A stretch of 64,000 bases of DNA from Prochlorococcus sp. AG-388-A04 (lineage in GTDB: Bacteria; Cyanobacteriota; Cyanobacteriia; PCC-6307; Cyanobiaceae): positions 22,001 to 86,000 of the forward strand of contig QCGL01000006.1 in the NCBI GenBank assembly GCA_003279935.1, given 5' to 3'. Below, in pieces: positions 28,460-38,059 of the stretch (positions are counted from its first letter, which is position 1; every line of letters starts with the position of its first letter). Both the position numbers and the translations under genes were made by a program. Below the pieces are notes generated by a model. The model worked only from the letters and a program-made list of their open reading frames with translations. It made no database searches and was not told the origin of the DNA.

Positions 28460-29779
28460 ATGTTAATTAACAAAAGTAGAAATCCTAGTGCTTCAGAAAT
28501 AGTCACTCAATTATTTTTAAATAAAGAGTTAAGGAATAGAGTTTTAACAACTTTAGGTCTTCTACTTTTGGTTCGACTGGGCATTTATATACCAATGCCT
28601 GGAATTGATAGAGTTGCGTTTAAAAGTTTTATTGACCAGGGTGGTCAATTAATTGGTTTTCTTGATATTTTTACTGGAGGAGGAATCTCAACCTTAGGAA
28701 TATTTGCACTTGGAATTTTACCATTTATAAATGCTTCAATTATTATTCAACTTTTGACTGCTTCATTACCTGTCCTTGAAGATTTGCAAAAAAATGAGGG
28801 TGAAGCAGGTAGAAGAAAAATCGCTCAGATTACCAGATATGTTTCTTTGGGATGGGGTTTTTTACAAAGTATCATATTCTCGTTAATTCTTAGACAGTAT
28901 GCAATCGAGGGTATAAGTGAAACCGCTTTTGTTTTGCAAACATCAATTGCACTTGTGACAGGCTCAATGATAGTAATGTGGTTTAGTGAAATTATTACGG
29001 AGAAAGGAATAGGCCAAGGAGCCTCATTGGTGATCTTCTTAAATATTGTTGCAACCTTGCCAAAAGCTTTGAGTTCAACTATTGAAAAAGCACAAACAGG
29101 CGATCGTGGAGATGTTCTTGGGATAGCCGTTTTACTTGGAGTCTTTTTACTAACAATTGTAGGAATAATTTTTGTTCAAGAAGGAGCAAGACGAATACCA
29201 ATTGTTAGTGCAAAAAGACAGATTGGTAATTCTTCATTACTTCCAACAAGACAAAGTTATTTGCCATTAAAGTTGAATGCTGGAGGAGTTATGCCAATTA
29301 TCTTTGCATCTGCCTTGATTTTTTTACCAATAACAATTGCAAATGTTACCGGTAATCCAATTCTAATTAAATTAGCTGGGAGTTTAAATCCGGGTTCTTC
29401 CAATCCATGGCCATATGCCTTAACATTTTTTGCTTTAATTTTAGGTTTCTCATACTTTTATGCTTCTCTCACCATTAATCCAGTAGATGTCGCATCTAAT
29501 TTAAAAAAGGGGGGAGTTGCTATTCCTGGAGTAAGACCTGGTTCTAATACAGCAAATTACTTGTCAGGTATTCAGAATAGGTTGACACTATTAGGAGGAT
29601 TATTTTTAGGTTCAGTAGCTATAATTCCTGCGGCTGTAGAAAGAGCAACTAATGTTCAAACTTTTCAAGGTTTAGGAGCCACTTCTCTATTAATTCTGGT
29701 AGGAGTTGCTATCGATACGGCTAAACAAATTCAAACTTATGTTATTTCTCAGAGGTATGAGGGATTAGTTAATAATTAA
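28460..29779 (+). CDS. secY: Protein translocase subunit SecY
   Basis: Channel of the Sec translocon for both plasma and thylakoid membranes. From the ATG at 28460 it has 439 residues and ten predicted membrane helices. Visible motifs include [12 protein letters not shown] in TM1, [19 protein letters not shown] in the plug/TM2 region and the cytoplasmic loop [13 protein letters not shown] six bases upstream (28454) would add two residues; ATG is preferred. Its stop overlaps the adk ATG by one base (TAATG). Confidence 0.97.
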   Translation: MLINKSRNPSASEIVTQLFLNKELRNRVLTTLGLLLLVRLGIYIPMPGIDRVAFKSFIDQGGQLIGFLDIFTGGGISTLGIFALGILPFINASIIIQLLTASLPVLEDLQKNEGEAGRRKIAQITRYVSLGWGFLQSIIFSLILRQYAIEGISETAFVLQTSIALVTGSMIVMWFSEIITEKGIGQGASLVIFLNIVATLPKALSSTIEKAQTGDRGDVLGIAVLLGVFLLTIVGIIFVQEGARRIPIVSAKRQIGNSSLLPTRQSYLPLKLNAGGVMPIIFASALIFLPITIANVTGNPILIKLAGSLNPGSSNPWPYALTFFALILGFSYFYASLTINPVDVASNLKKGGVAIPGVRPGSNTANYLSGIQNRLTLLGGLFLGSVAIIPAAVERATNVQTFQGLGATSLLILVGVAIDTAKQIQTYVISQRYEGLVNN

Positions 29780-30327
29780 TGAAAAAACATTTACTATTTT
29801 TAGGACCACCTGGAGCAGGTAAAGGAACTCAAGCTGCCCTTTTGAGTGAAGCTAACTCTTATTTACATTTATCTACTGGAGAATTGTTGAGAAAAGAAAT
29901 TGATTTGGATTCTGATTTGGGTAAACAAGTAAAAGATACTATGAATAAGGGGGAACTTGTAAGTGATCAATTAGTTTTAGAAATTGTTAAAAGAAATTTG
30001 GATAAAGATAATAATGGTTGGATTTTAGATGGTTATCCTAGAAATTTGTCACAAGTGCATTCTCTTAATGATGTATTGATTAATATAAATCAACCTTTAG
30101 AGATCGTATTTTATTTAGATATACCAGACGAAGTTTTAATAAAGCGTTTACTTATTAGGGGTAGAAAAGATGATAATGAAAAAACTATTAAAACAAGATT
30201 AAAAATTTATAAGGAAACTACAGAGCCATTGATTGAATACTATAAAGATCTCTCCTTATTAGAAAATATCAAGGCTGATGGAGATCTAAAAACAATTTCT
30301 GCTGATATAAAACAAAAAATGGCTTGA
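29779..30327 (+). CDS. adk: Adenylate kinase
   Basis: Interconverts AMP, ADP and ATP. The 182-residue short form has P-loop [12 protein letters not shown] at residues 8-19, [12 protein letters not shown], the AMP-site [10 protein letters not shown] and the [19 protein letters not shown] lid region. The lid is short, without the zinc-finger insertion, as in other cyanobacteria. Coupled to secY by the TAATG junction, the usual secY-adk order. Confidence 0.97.
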   Translation: MKKHLLFLGPPGAGKGTQAALLSEANSYLHLSTGELLRKEIDLDSDLGKQVKDTMNKGELVSDQLVLEIVKRNLDKDNNGWILDGYPRNLSQVHSLNDVLININQPLEIVFYLDIPDEVLIKRLLIRGRKDDNEKTIKTRLKIYKETTEPLIEYYKDLSLLENIKADGDLKTISADIKQKMA

Positions 30328-30371
30328 TGATGATGTAGAATATGTAATTAACATTTTAATGAGAAAACCTT

Positions 30372-30488
30372 ATGAAGGTTAGAGCCTCAGTAAAAAAAAT
30401 GTGTGACAAATGTCGTGTTATTCGTAGACATGGCAGGGTAATGGTTATTTGCACCGCTAGCCCTAGACACAAACAGCGTCAAGGTTAA
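30372..30488 (+). CDS. rpmJ: 50S ribosomal protein L36
   Basis: A 38-residue protein reading [20 protein letters not shown] and on to the stop at 30486-30488. It keeps Cys11, Cys14, Cys27 and His33, the zinc ligands of the C+ form. It sits between adk and rpsM, the usual place once infA has moved elsewhere. Confidence 0.97.
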   Translation: MKVRASVKKMCDKCRVIRRHGRVMVICTASPRHKQRQG

Positions 30489-30534
30489 TCTTTGACTATA
30501 TTAAATTAAAAAACCTTTTACTAATTCGAAACAA

Positions 30535-30900
30535 GTGGCCAGGATTGCAGGAATTGACATACCTCGTGAAAAACGAGTTGAAATTGCACTTACATACATC
30601 TATGGAGTTGGTCTAACAAGATCAAAATTAATCCTTTCAAATACAGGAGTTAATCCTGATACTCGGGTCAAAGATTTATCAGATAGTGATGTACAGAAAT
30701 TGAGAGTTGCTACAGAAGACTTTACTGTAGAGGGTGATTTACGTAGGAAAGAGGGTATGGCGATGAAACGCTTGCAAGATATTGGTTGTGTTAGAGGGAG
30801 AAGGCATAGAATGAGTCTTCCTGTAAGAGGTCAGAGAACAAGAACAAATGCTAGAACGAGAAGAGGCTCAAGAAAAACAGTTGCTGGAAGAAAAAAATAA
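30535..30900 (+). CDS. rpsM: 30S ribosomal protein S13
   Basis: Head protein contacting P-site tRNA and bridging to L5. The 121-residue protein starts at a GTG ([17 protein letters not shown]) and has [12 protein letters not shown], a [20 protein letters not shown] segment and the basic end [20 protein letters not shown]. Confidence 0.98.
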   Translation: MARIAGIDIPREKRVEIALTYIYGVGLTRSKLILSNTGVNPDTRVKDLSDSDVQKLRVATEDFTVEGDLRRKEGMAMKRLQDIGCVRGRRHRMSLPVRGQRTRTNARTRRGSRKTVAGRKK

Positions 30901-30947
30901 TTAATTAACTATAAAAAATGACACTAAATTTATTTATCTAAATTGTT

Positions 30948-31340
30948 ATGGCAGCTCCAGTTAAAAAAACAGGTTCAAAGAAATCAAAGAAAAATGTACC
31001 AAATGGCGTAGTACATATTCAAAGTACCTTTAATAACACTATCGTATCTATCACTGATACTTCGGGTCATGTAATTTCTTGGTCTTCTGCAGGAGCAAGT
31101 GGATTCAAAGGTGCTCGAAAAGGGACTCCATTCGCTGCTCAAACAGCTGCCGAAGCTGCGGCTAAAAGAGCTCTTGATCAAGGCATGAGACAAATAGAAG
31201 TATTAGTTAGAGGCCCTGGCTCAGGTAGGGAAACCGCCATAAGAGCTTTACAAGTGGCCGGTTTAGAAATAACTCTAATAAGAGATGTAACTCCATTACC
31301 TCACAATGGATGCAGAAGACCTAAACGTAGACGCGTTTAG
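30948..31340 (+). CDS. rpsK: 30S ribosomal protein S11
   Basis: Platform protein near the mRNA exit. The 130 residues have [34 protein letters not shown] and the end [18 protein letters not shown], all diagnostic. A 44-base gap with an 11-base C tract and a T tract separates it from rpoA. Confidence 0.98.
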   Translation: MAAPVKKTGSKKSKKNVPNGVVHIQSTFNNTIVSITDTSGHVISWSSAGASGFKGARKGTPFAAQTAAEAAAKRALDQGMRQIEVLVRGPGSGRETAIRALQVAGLEITLIRDVTPLPHNGCRRPKRRRV

Positions 31341-31350
31341 AACCTAACCA

Positions 31351-31361
31351 CCCCCCCCCCC
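31351..31361. repeat. 11-base C homopolymer upstream of rpoA
   Basis: An unbroken run of 11 C, starting 10 bases after the rpsK stop and ending 23 bases before the rpoA GTG. A run of nine T follows at 31374-31382, directly before the start. In DNA this AT-rich a C tract of this length is very unlikely by chance and is a good target for replication slippage or sequencing error. Confidence 0.93.
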
Positions 31362-31384
31362 AAACTTTAAACCTTTTTTTTTCC

Positions 31385-32323
31385 GTGTTGCAATACCAGA
31401 TTGACAGAATCAATCATCAAATATCAGATGATCGCTCCCAAACAGGAACATTTTTAATTGGTCCCTTAGAAAGAGGACAAGCTACCACCCTCGGTAATTC
31501 TTTAAGAAGAGTTCTTATGGGAGGACTTGAAGGAAGTGCTGTTACTGCTGTAAGAATTGCAGGAATTAATCATGAATATGCCACTATCCCAGGAGTTAGA
31601 GAAGACGTTCTAGATATTCTTTTAAATTGTAAGCAACTCTCTATTAATAGTTCCAACCCAGAGACTGAGATTGGGAGATTAGTAGTAAATGGTCCAATGG
31701 AAGTAAAGGCAAATGACATACAATTTTCTTCTCAAGTTGAAATAGTTGATGGTGAAAAACCTATTGCAACTATTCAAGAGGGACACAATCTAGAACTAGA
31801 AATTCATGTAGAAAGAGGTGTTGGATATAGACCTGTAGATCGAAGAAATCAAGAAACTACAGCTATAGACTTGCTTCAGATTGATGCTGTTTTTATGCCT
31901 GTAAAAAGAGTTAATTTCACAATAGATGAAACTGCTGTTGCAGAAGGAGCAACAGGTAGAGAAAGATTAACAATGGAAGTTGTTACAGATGGGTCAACAA
32001 GTCCTGACGATGCAATTGCTGAAGCTGCAAACCAGTTAATTGAACTCTTTCAGCCCCTAGCAACCGTTACAATGGTTGAAGAAATACCTGAAGAACCAGA
32101 ACCTTCTCCTGAAGCTCAAATTCCATTAGAAGAACTAAACTTGTCCGTTAGAGCGTATAATTGCTTGAAAAGAGCACAAGTTAATTCTGTTTCGGATTTA
32201 ATGGGATTCAGTTACGAAGATCTTTTAGAAATTAAGAACTTCGGCTCGAAATCTGCAGATGAGGTTATTGAAGCTCTTGAACGAATAGGAATTTCAATTC
32301 CACAAAGCAGGACATCTGTTTAA
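31385..32323 (+). CDS. rpoA: DNA-directed RNA polymerase subunit alpha
   Basis: Alpha subunit that dimerises to nucleate RNA polymerase. The 312-residue protein starts at a GTG ([12 protein letters not shown]). The N-terminal domain has [20 protein letters not shown] near residue 30 and the assembly region to about 230. After an acidic, proline-rich linker ([10 protein letters not shown]) the C-terminal domain runs from [16 protein letters not shown] to the end, with [19 protein letters not shown]. The poly-C and poly-T tracts sit just upstream. Confidence 0.98.
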   Translation: MLQYQIDRINHQISDDRSQTGTFLIGPLERGQATTLGNSLRRVLMGGLEGSAVTAVRIAGINHEYATIPGVREDVLDILLNCKQLSINSSNPETEIGRLVVNGPMEVKANDIQFSSQVEIVDGEKPIATIQEGHNLELEIHVERGVGYRPVDRRNQETTAIDLLQIDAVFMPVKRVNFTIDETAVAEGATGRERLTMEVVTDGSTSPDDAIAEAANQLIELFQPLATVTMVEEIPEEPEPSPEAQIPLEELNLSVRAYNCLKRAQVNSVSDLMGFSYEDLLEIKNFGSKSADEVIEALERIGISIPQSRTSV

Positions 32324-32338
32324 CAAACTATTTAGATT

Positions 32339-32689
32339 ATGAGACATCAACTTAGAGTTCCTCTTTTAAGTAAACCAGCTGATCAAAGAAAAGCTCTTCT
32401 TAGAGCTTTAACTACGCAACTTATTCGAGAAGGTAGAATAACTACTACCAGAGCAAGAGCGAAAGCTTTAAGAAATGAGGCAGAAAGAATGATCTCCTTA
32501 GCAAAGGAGGGTACTTTATCTGCTAGAAGAAGAGCTCTTGGTTATATTTATGATAAAAAGTTAGTTCACTCACTATTTGAAAAAGCTCAAGAAAGATATG
32601 GAGAGAGAAACGGTGGTTATACCAGAATTGTTAGAACTGTTGCTAGAAAAGGTGATAATGCCCAAATGGCTATCATTGAACTAGTTTGA
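32339..32689 (+). CDS. rplQ: 50S ribosomal protein L17
   Basis: Large-subunit protein near the tunnel exit, 116 residues, with [20 protein letters not shown], the [18 protein letters not shown] stretch and [20 protein letters not shown]. It follows rpoA by 15 bases and precedes truA, a common order. Confidence 0.98.
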   Translation: MRHQLRVPLLSKPADQRKALLRALTTQLIREGRITTTRARAKALRNEAERMISLAKEGTLSARRRALGYIYDKKLVHSLFEKAQERYGERNGGYTRIVRTVARKGDNAQMAIIELV

Positions 32690-32727
32690 AGATAGAAAAA
32701 TAAAACTTGAAAATATAAAAATAACTT

Positions 32728-33534
32728 TTGAAAAGAGTAGCTTTAGTTATCCAATATGATGGATCTTATTATTCAGGTTGGCAAAGACAGAAAAATGCAA
32801 TAAGTGTTCAAGAGACGATAGAAAATTGCCTATTTAAAATATCTAATCAAATTATAAAAACATTTGCTTCAGGAAGAACAGATGCTGGAGTCCATGCTTC
32901 TGGTCAAGTAATTCATTTTGATATTGATTTCTTAATACCAATTGATCGTTATGCAGATGTACTAAATAGTAGATTACCTCATACTATTAGAATTTTAGAA
33001 TCAGTTGAAGTAAAAAGTAGCTGGCATGCTTGCTATTCTGCAGTTTATAGACATTATCGATACGTAATTAATAATAGTAAGATACCTAATTTGTTTTTAA
33101 ATAAGTGGTCATGGCATAGATATCAGAAATATCTTGATGAGTGTTCAATGTCACTTGCCTTAGATGGAATGATTGGAGAGCATGATTTTTTTGCTTTTCA
33201 AAAGAGTGGAAGTAATAGATCAACTTCAGTGACAACAATAAAATATATAAAATTAAGAAGGACTGAGGATTTGATATTGATAGATATAAAAGCTACAGGG
33301 TTTCTTTATGGAATGGTCCGTTCAATAGTGGGTCAACTTGTTTTAGTCGGAGAAAAGAAAATAACACCAGATATTTTTAAAGATAGATGGGTTTTGAAAA
33401 AGAAAGATGATGTTCGAGAATCAGCGCCAGCCAAAGGTTTATGTTTTGTAAATTCTGTCTACGAAGAAAATATTTTTAAAAGGATCAATAAAAATGATCT
33501 TTTTCCTAAATTTGTAATTAGAGGTTACTCTTAG
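32728..33534 (+). CDS. truA: tRNA pseudouridine(38-40) synthase
   Basis: Forms pseudouridine at positions 38-40 in the anticodon stem-loop. The 268-residue protein starts at a TTG (MKRVALVIQYDGSYYSGWQRQ) and contains the catalytic FASGRTDAGVHASGQVIHF with Asp near residue 53, and the late KATGFLYGMVRSIVGQLVLVG-type region. It lies within the ribosomal array between rplQ and rplM; the 117-base gap after it probably holds a promoter for rplM. Confidence 0.95.
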   Translation: MKRVALVIQYDGSYYSGWQRQKNAISVQETIENCLFKISNQIIKTFASGRTDAGVHASGQVIHFDIDFLIPIDRYADVLNSRLPHTIRILESVEVKSSWHACYSAVYRHYRYVINNSKIPNLFLNKWSWHRYQKYLDECSMSLALDGMIGEHDFFAFQKSGSNRSTSVTTIKYIKLRRTEDLILIDIKATGFLYGMVRSIVGQLVLVGEKKITPDIFKDRWVLKKKDDVRESAPAKGLCFVNSVYEENIFKRINKNDLFPKFVIRGYS

Positions 33535-33651
33535 CTTGGAAGATTTATAAACTTAAATAATATATTTAAATAATCAAAATAATTGTTTATTCCTCCTTCA
33601 ATAAGGTAGAATTTAAAATTGATTAAAATTTATTTTTAGTAAAATTAATAA

Positions 33652-34083
33652 ATGAATAAAACTATTACTCCCTCTATAGAAACTATCGAAAGAAATTGGT
33701 TTTTAGTTGATGCTAAAGATAAGACACTTGGCAGGCTTTCTACAGAGATAGCTGCCGTTTTGAGAGGAAAGAATAAACCAACATTTACCCCTCATTTAGA
33801 CACTGGCGATTTTGTAATTGTTGTTAATGCTGAAAAAGTAGAGGTAACAGGTAAAAAAGCATCACAGAAATTATACAGAAGGCATTCTGGTAGACCAGGA
33901 GGAATGAAAGTTGAAAAATTTGAATCGCTTCAAGAAAGAATTCCTGAGAGAATAATTGAGCAAGCTGTTAAAGGAATGCTTCCTCATAATTCATTGGGAA
34001 GACAGCAATTCAAGAAATTAAAAGTATATAAAGGTTCAGATCATCCTCATGCTGCACAAAATCCTGTATTATTAAATAGTTAA
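33652..34083 (+). CDS. rplM: 50S ribosomal protein L13
   Basis: Early assembly protein, 143 residues. It shows [39 protein letters not shown] and [20 protein letters not shown]. Followed by rpsI after nine bases, the conserved L13-S9 pair. Confidence 0.98.
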   Translation: MNKTITPSIETIERNWFLVDAKDKTLGRLSTEIAAVLRGKNKPTFTPHLDTGDFVIVVNAEKVEVTGKKASQKLYRRHSGRPGGMKVEKFESLQERIPERIIEQAVKGMLPHNSLGRQQFKKLKVYKGSDHPHAAQNPVLLNS

Positions 34084-34092
34084 CCTTTACTA

Positions 34093-34503
34093 ATGAATAG
34101 TCAAATAAAAAACAAAGCAGTTTACTGGGGTACCGGAAGAAGAAAAACTTCTGTAGCAAGGGTTCGTTTAATTCCAGGCAATGGACAAATTAAAATAAAT
34201 GGTCGTTCTGGTGATGATTACTTAAACTTTAACCCATCACACTTAAATTCAGTTAAAGCACCTTTGCTAACTTTAGGCCTTGAAAATTCATACGATATTT
34301 TTGTAAATGTTTTTGGTGGTGGTTTAACAGGGCAGGCAGATGCAATCAAGCAAGGCGCAGCTAGAGCTCTTTGTGGTTTATCTCCTGATAACAGGAAGCC
34401 TTTAAAAACAGAAGGTCACCTTAGTAGAGATCCTAGATCTAAAGAAAGAAAAAAATATGGTCTTAAAAAAGCTAGGAAAGCTGGTCAATTCTCTAAACGT
34501 TAA
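34093..34503 (+). CDS. rpsI: 30S ribosomal protein S9
   Basis: Small-subunit protein whose C-terminal tail touches P-site tRNA. The 136 residues include [40 protein letters not shown] and the basic end [12 protein letters not shown] with the conserved final arginine. Confidence 0.98.
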   Translation: MNSQIKNKAVYWGTGRRKTSVARVRLIPGNGQIKINGRSGDDYLNFNPSHLNSVKAPLLTLGLENSYDIFVNVFGGGLTGQADAIKQGAARALCGLSPDNRKPLKTEGHLSRDPRSKERKKYGLKKARKAGQFSKR

Positions 34504-34516
34504 AACATCTTTTATT

Positions 34517-34768
34517 ATGCCTAAATCAGAAATTCATCCTAAATGGTATCCAGATGCAAAAGTTATTTGTAATGGAGAAGTCGTAATGACTACAGGTTCA
34601 ACCAAGCCTGAATTACATGTTGATGTTTGGAGTGGGAATCATCCTTTCTTTACTGGGACGCAAAAAATACTTGATACTGAAGGTAGAGTTGATAGATTTA
34701 TGAAAAAATATGGAATGGGTTCAGCCGATTCAGCTACTTCAAAAGAATCTAAAGAGTCAGATAAATAA
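34517..34768 (+). CDS. rpmE: 50S ribosomal protein L31 (zinc-free type)
   Basis: An 83-residue protein from the ATG at 34517 (MPKSEIHPKWYPDAKVICNG). A longer frame opens inside rpsI, but its additional residues are not part of L31. The VDVWSGNHPFFTGTQKIL and GRVDRFMKKYG segments are diagnostic. Only one cysteine is left of the CxC...CxxC zinc set, so it is a C- form. The acidic, serine-rich tail (SATSKESKESDK) is extra. Confidence 0.95.
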   Translation: MPKSEIHPKWYPDAKVICNGEVVMTTGSTKPELHVDVWSGNHPFFTGTQKILDTEGRVDRFMKKYGMGSADSATSKESKESDK

Positions 34769-34802
34769 AAATTTACTAATCAAAAACTAAGCTAATCTTC
34801 AA

Positions 34803-35897
34803 TTGGAATATACAACATTAATTGCAAGGTTAAAAAATGCTTCAGAAAGTTTTGTCAATTTGGAAATGCAGTTAGCTGATCCCGATATTGCAAATAATCC
34901 TAAGAAACTAGAATCAATAGCACGAGAAAGAGCCAAGCTAGAACCTTTAGTTCTAGATTTCAATCAATTGCTTAATACCGATAAAGAAATTGGTGACTCC
35001 AAACAATTACTTAAAGATAATAGAAATGATAAAGATATGGAATCATTGATTAATGAAGAGTTATTCAGTCTAGAAGATCTTAAGAATAAGCTAATTGAAA
35101 AATTAACAATTGCTTTATTACCAAAAGATCCACGAGATGAAAGAAGTGTAATGTTGGAAATTAGAGCTGGAGCAGGAGGAAATGAAGCTTGTATCTGGGC
35201 TGGTGATTTAGCAAGAATGTATGAAAGATATGGACAAAAAATTGGTTGGTCAGTAAAACCTATTAGTGCTTCTGAATCAGATATGGGAGGATTTAAAGAA
35301 TTAGTTATTTCTGTAAAAGGAGATTCTGTTTATAGTCAATTGAAATTTGAGGCAGGCGTTCATAGAGTTCAAAGAGTTCCAGCAACTGAATCTCAAGGCA
35401 GAGTTCATACTTCTACTGCAACAGTAGCGGTTATGCCTGAGGCTGATCCAGTAGAAGTTAAGATTGATCCAACTGAGATAGAAATTGGTACAGCTAGATC
35501 AGGTGGTGCTGGAGGTCAAAATGTTAATAAGGTAGAGACTGCAATTGATCTAATTCATAAGCCAACAGGTATCAGAGTATTTTGTACTCAAGAAAGATCT
35601 CAGCTACAAAATCGTGAGCGAGCTATGGAAATTCTAAGAGCTAAATTATATGAGATACAATTAAAAGAAGCTAATGCTAAGGAGAGGTCACAAAGGTTAA
35701 TGCAAGTTGGAAGTGGAGATAGAAGCGAAAAAATTAGAACTTATAATTTTAAGGATAATAGAACTACTGATCATAGGCTGGGATCCAATTTTTCGTTAGA
35801 GCCAATTCTGGCAGGACAATTAGATGAAGTTATTGATGCTTGTTTAGCACAGGAACAAAAAAGGATGTTAGAAGATTTTAATGAGAGTGAAAATTAA
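34803..35897 (+). CDS. prfA: Peptide chain release factor 1
   Basis: Terminates translation at UAA and UAG. The 364-residue protein starts at a TTG ([16 protein letters not shown]). It has the PAT codon-recognition motif in [18 protein letters not shown] and the catalytic GGQ in [19 protein letters not shown] near residue 237. It closes the ribosomal array and converges on the HNH gene with a six-base gap. Confidence 0.97.
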   Translation: MEYTTLIARLKNASESFVNLEMQLADPDIANNPKKLESIARERAKLEPLVLDFNQLLNTDKEIGDSKQLLKDNRNDKDMESLINEELFSLEDLKNKLIEKLTIALLPKDPRDERSVMLEIRAGAGGNEACIWAGDLARMYERYGQKIGWSVKPISASESDMGGFKELVISVKGDSVYSQLKFEAGVHRVQRVPATESQGRVHTSTATVAVMPEADPVEVKIDPTEIEIGTARSGGAGGQNVNKVETAIDLIHKPTGIRVFCTQERSQLQNRERAMEILRAKLYEIQLKEANAKERSQRLMQVGSGDRSEKIRTYNFKDNRTTDHRLGSNFSLEPILAGQLDEVIDACLAQEQKRMLEDFNESEN

Positions 35898-35903
35898 TTT
35901 ATT

Positions 35904-36410
35904 TTAAACAGCTAAACCAATCACATATTTACTCCATTCTTTGTGTTTCCCAGAGTCTATTTGCCTTGTAGCTTCAAAATTTAGATTACTTAATGGACGA
36001 TAGGGCTTTCGTTTTAAAGGCATATTTGCTTCTTGAGGGGTCCTATTACCTTTTTGGACATTACATCGAAGGCATGCAGTTGTTACATTTTCCCAGTTGT
36101 CAGTTCCACCTCTGCTTCTTGGTAAAACATGATCTATTGATAAATCACTACCTCTATGGTTACAGTATTGACATGAGTTATTATCTCTAAGAAGTATATT
36201 TTTTCTTGTAAGTGATACTTCCCGAAAGGGGACTTTAACGTAGTAGCGAAGCCTAATAACAGTAGGAAGATTATGCCCAGAATGTATGGCATATGATTGA
36301 TCTTCTTCTAAACTTTCAGCTTTACCTTTGATCATTAAAATTACAGCTCTTCGCCAAGAAGTAATGTTTAAAGGTTCATAAGATGCATTTAAAACAAGTG
36401 TCTGGCCCAT
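35904..36410 (-). CDS. HNH endonuclease family protein
   Basis: A 168-residue protein from the ATG at 36408-36410 (MGQTLVLNASYEPLNITSWR), the usual start of this cyanobacterial family. Upstream in-frame ATGs would add up to 21 residues that do not resemble the family. The HNH fold is plain: CQYC, then SIDHVLPRSRGGTDNWENV, then CLRCNVQKGNRTP, giving the zinc ribbon and catalytic histidine. Stand-alone proteins of this type are common in the core genomes of cyanobacteria; their DNA target is unknown. Divergent from alr by about 80 bases. Confidence 0.9.
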   Translation of the reverse strand: MGQTLVLNASYEPLNITSWRRAVILMIKGKAESLEEDQSYAIHSGHNLPTVIRLRYYVKVPFREVSLTRKNILLRDNNSCQYCNHRGSDLSIDHVLPRSRGGTDNWENVTTACLRCNVQKGNRTPQEANMPLKRKPYRPLSNLNFEATRQIDSGKHKEWSKYVIGLAV

Positions 36411-36490
36411 GCCAAAAATCAATTTACATGTCATGCTAGCGGTATATTTAAATAAGCGCATATAATCGCGCAATCATTAATTCCAATCCT

Positions 36491-37678
36491 TTGAATAATC
36501 GAAAAAATAATTTTGATACTCTTCCAAGTTTTGAAGGAGAAATAGATCCAACTCAAAGAGCGTGGATAGAAGTAAGTGGTAAAGCAATAGAGTCAAACGT
36601 AAGGCAATTAAGATCAAAATTAAAAAATAATTGTGAATTCATGGCAGTTGTTAAGGCTGATGGATATGGACATGATGCAAAAGTAGTATCTGAAAATGCT
36701 ATTAAAGGTGGCGCTTCTCAATTAGGAGTAGCAACCTTAAAGGAGGGTATAAAGCTTCGTTCTTTTGGAATAAATGCCCCAATTCTTGTGCTTGGTAATC
36801 TTTATACAAAAAAAGATCTATTAATATGTTTTAGAAATGATTTGATGCCAACCGTTAGTACTATCAGGGAGTGCTTGATTTGTAATAACATTGGAGAGAG
36901 TAATAATTTTAAATTCTCGTTGCATCTAAAAGTTGATACTGGGATGTCAAGATTAGGATTTGAATGTGATCAGTTTGTTCAACAATTTAATAATATTAAA
37001 TCACTTGAAAATATTTCTATTAAGGGAATATATAGTCATCTAGCCTGCGCAGATGAAAAGAATGTATTAAATCCCAAAAGCAGTACCCAATTACAAAGAG
37101 AAAAATTTCAAGAATTATTGAAACTTATAAATGTTGATAATACACAAAATATAAAAATTCATCTTGCTAATTCTGCTGGCATGATACTGGGCAAGAATTT
37201 TCAATTTGATATGGTACGTGTTGGCTTGTCAATGTATGGCTATGAACCATTAGTAGAGATAAATGAAAAGTTATTTCTTAAACCTGCTTTATTTTTAAAG
37301 GCTAAAGTTACCTTTGTTCGTACTATTGAAAAAGGTATTGGAGTTAGTTATGGAAATAAATTTGTTAGTGATAGAAAAACAAAGTTAGCAGTTTTAAGTA
37401 TTGGTTATGCTGATGGCATCATTAGAAATCTTTCTGGCAAAATAAGTGTGATTCATAATAAAAAACTTTATCCTCAAGTTGGATCTATCACAATGGATCA
37501 AATGATGGTAGATATTACAGATTCTAATGATATTAATGTTGGGAGTACCATGCTATTACTAGGGTCTGAGGGAGACAAATCAATTTCTCCGATTGACTGG
37601 GCAGACAAATGTAATAGCATTCCTTGGGAAATTCTTTGCTCTTTTAAAAATAGATTGCCAAGAGTACAAGTTGATTAG
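36491..37678 (+). CDS. alr: Alanine racemase
   Basis: PLP enzyme making D-alanine for peptidoglycan. The 395-residue protein starts at a TTG. The PLP lysine is in AVVKADGYGHDAKVV near residue 55; HLKVDTGMSRLGF, HLANSAGMI, DMVRVGLSMYGYEP and the second catalytic tyrosine region GVSYGNKFV follow in order, with VGSITMDQMMVDI near the end. It is followed by tRNA-Ser after 61 bases. Confidence 0.96.
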   Translation: MNNRKNNFDTLPSFEGEIDPTQRAWIEVSGKAIESNVRQLRSKLKNNCEFMAVVKADGYGHDAKVVSENAIKGGASQLGVATLKEGIKLRSFGINAPILVLGNLYTKKDLLICFRNDLMPTVSTIRECLICNNIGESNNFKFSLHLKVDTGMSRLGFECDQFVQQFNNIKSLENISIKGIYSHLACADEKNVLNPKSSTQLQREKFQELLKLINVDNTQNIKIHLANSAGMILGKNFQFDMVRVGLSMYGYEPLVEINEKLFLKPALFLKAKVTFVRTIEKGIGVSYGNKFVSDRKTKLAVLSIGYADGIIRNLSGKISVIHNKKLYPQVGSITMDQMMVDITDSNDINVGSTMLLLGSEGDKSISPIDWADKCNSIPWEILCSFKNRLPRVQVD

Positions 37679-37739
37679 ACATTTCGATTAAATAACTAAT
37701 TTTGAATGTTTGCTTAAAAATTGATAATGTATAAGAACT

Positions 37740-37828
37740 GGAGAGGTGGCTGAGTGGTTGAAAGCGGCTCCCTGCTAAGGAGTTACAGGAGGTAACTTTT
37801 GTCGAGGGTTCGAATCCCTCCCTCTCCG
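37740..37828 (+). tRNA. tRNA-Ser (anticodon GCT)
   Basis: Class II cloverleaf of 89 bases: acceptor GGAGAGG/CCTCTCC with discriminator G, a D-arm with GAGTGGTTGAAAG, anticodon loop CTGCTAA giving GCT, a long variable arm and the T-arm GAGGGTTCGAATCCCTC. CCA not encoded. It borders the polysaccharide export block, and its 3' end is partly matched by a sequence at 42783-42795. Confidence 0.97.
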
Positions 37829-38059
37829 TGTTCTTGGAAAAGCATTGTAGTTTATAATGTTCCAGAAGCGAGTCATACTATGATTTTTGCAAATTTAGGA
37901 AGATCAGAAAAACTTTCAATTATCTTTCTATTTAGTACAAAAAACAAGTATCTTAAGTTGTAATTTCTAGCCAAAATTTGCCTAAATCGTTTGATACTAC
38001 AAACTTAAAGTAAAGGAATACTCTATTAAAAATTAAATTTTAATGAAATATATCAATTA

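Noticed and set aside
35904..36410. The HNH gene as a homing endonuclease or restriction enzyme.
   Set aside because: No intron, intein or methylase partner; stand-alone HNH proteins of this form are common in cyanobacterial core genomes.
37880..37965. A 27-codon frame after tRNA-Ser (MIFANLGRSE...).
   Set aside because: Too short, no family resemblance to small photosystem proteins, and no coupling to a neighbour.
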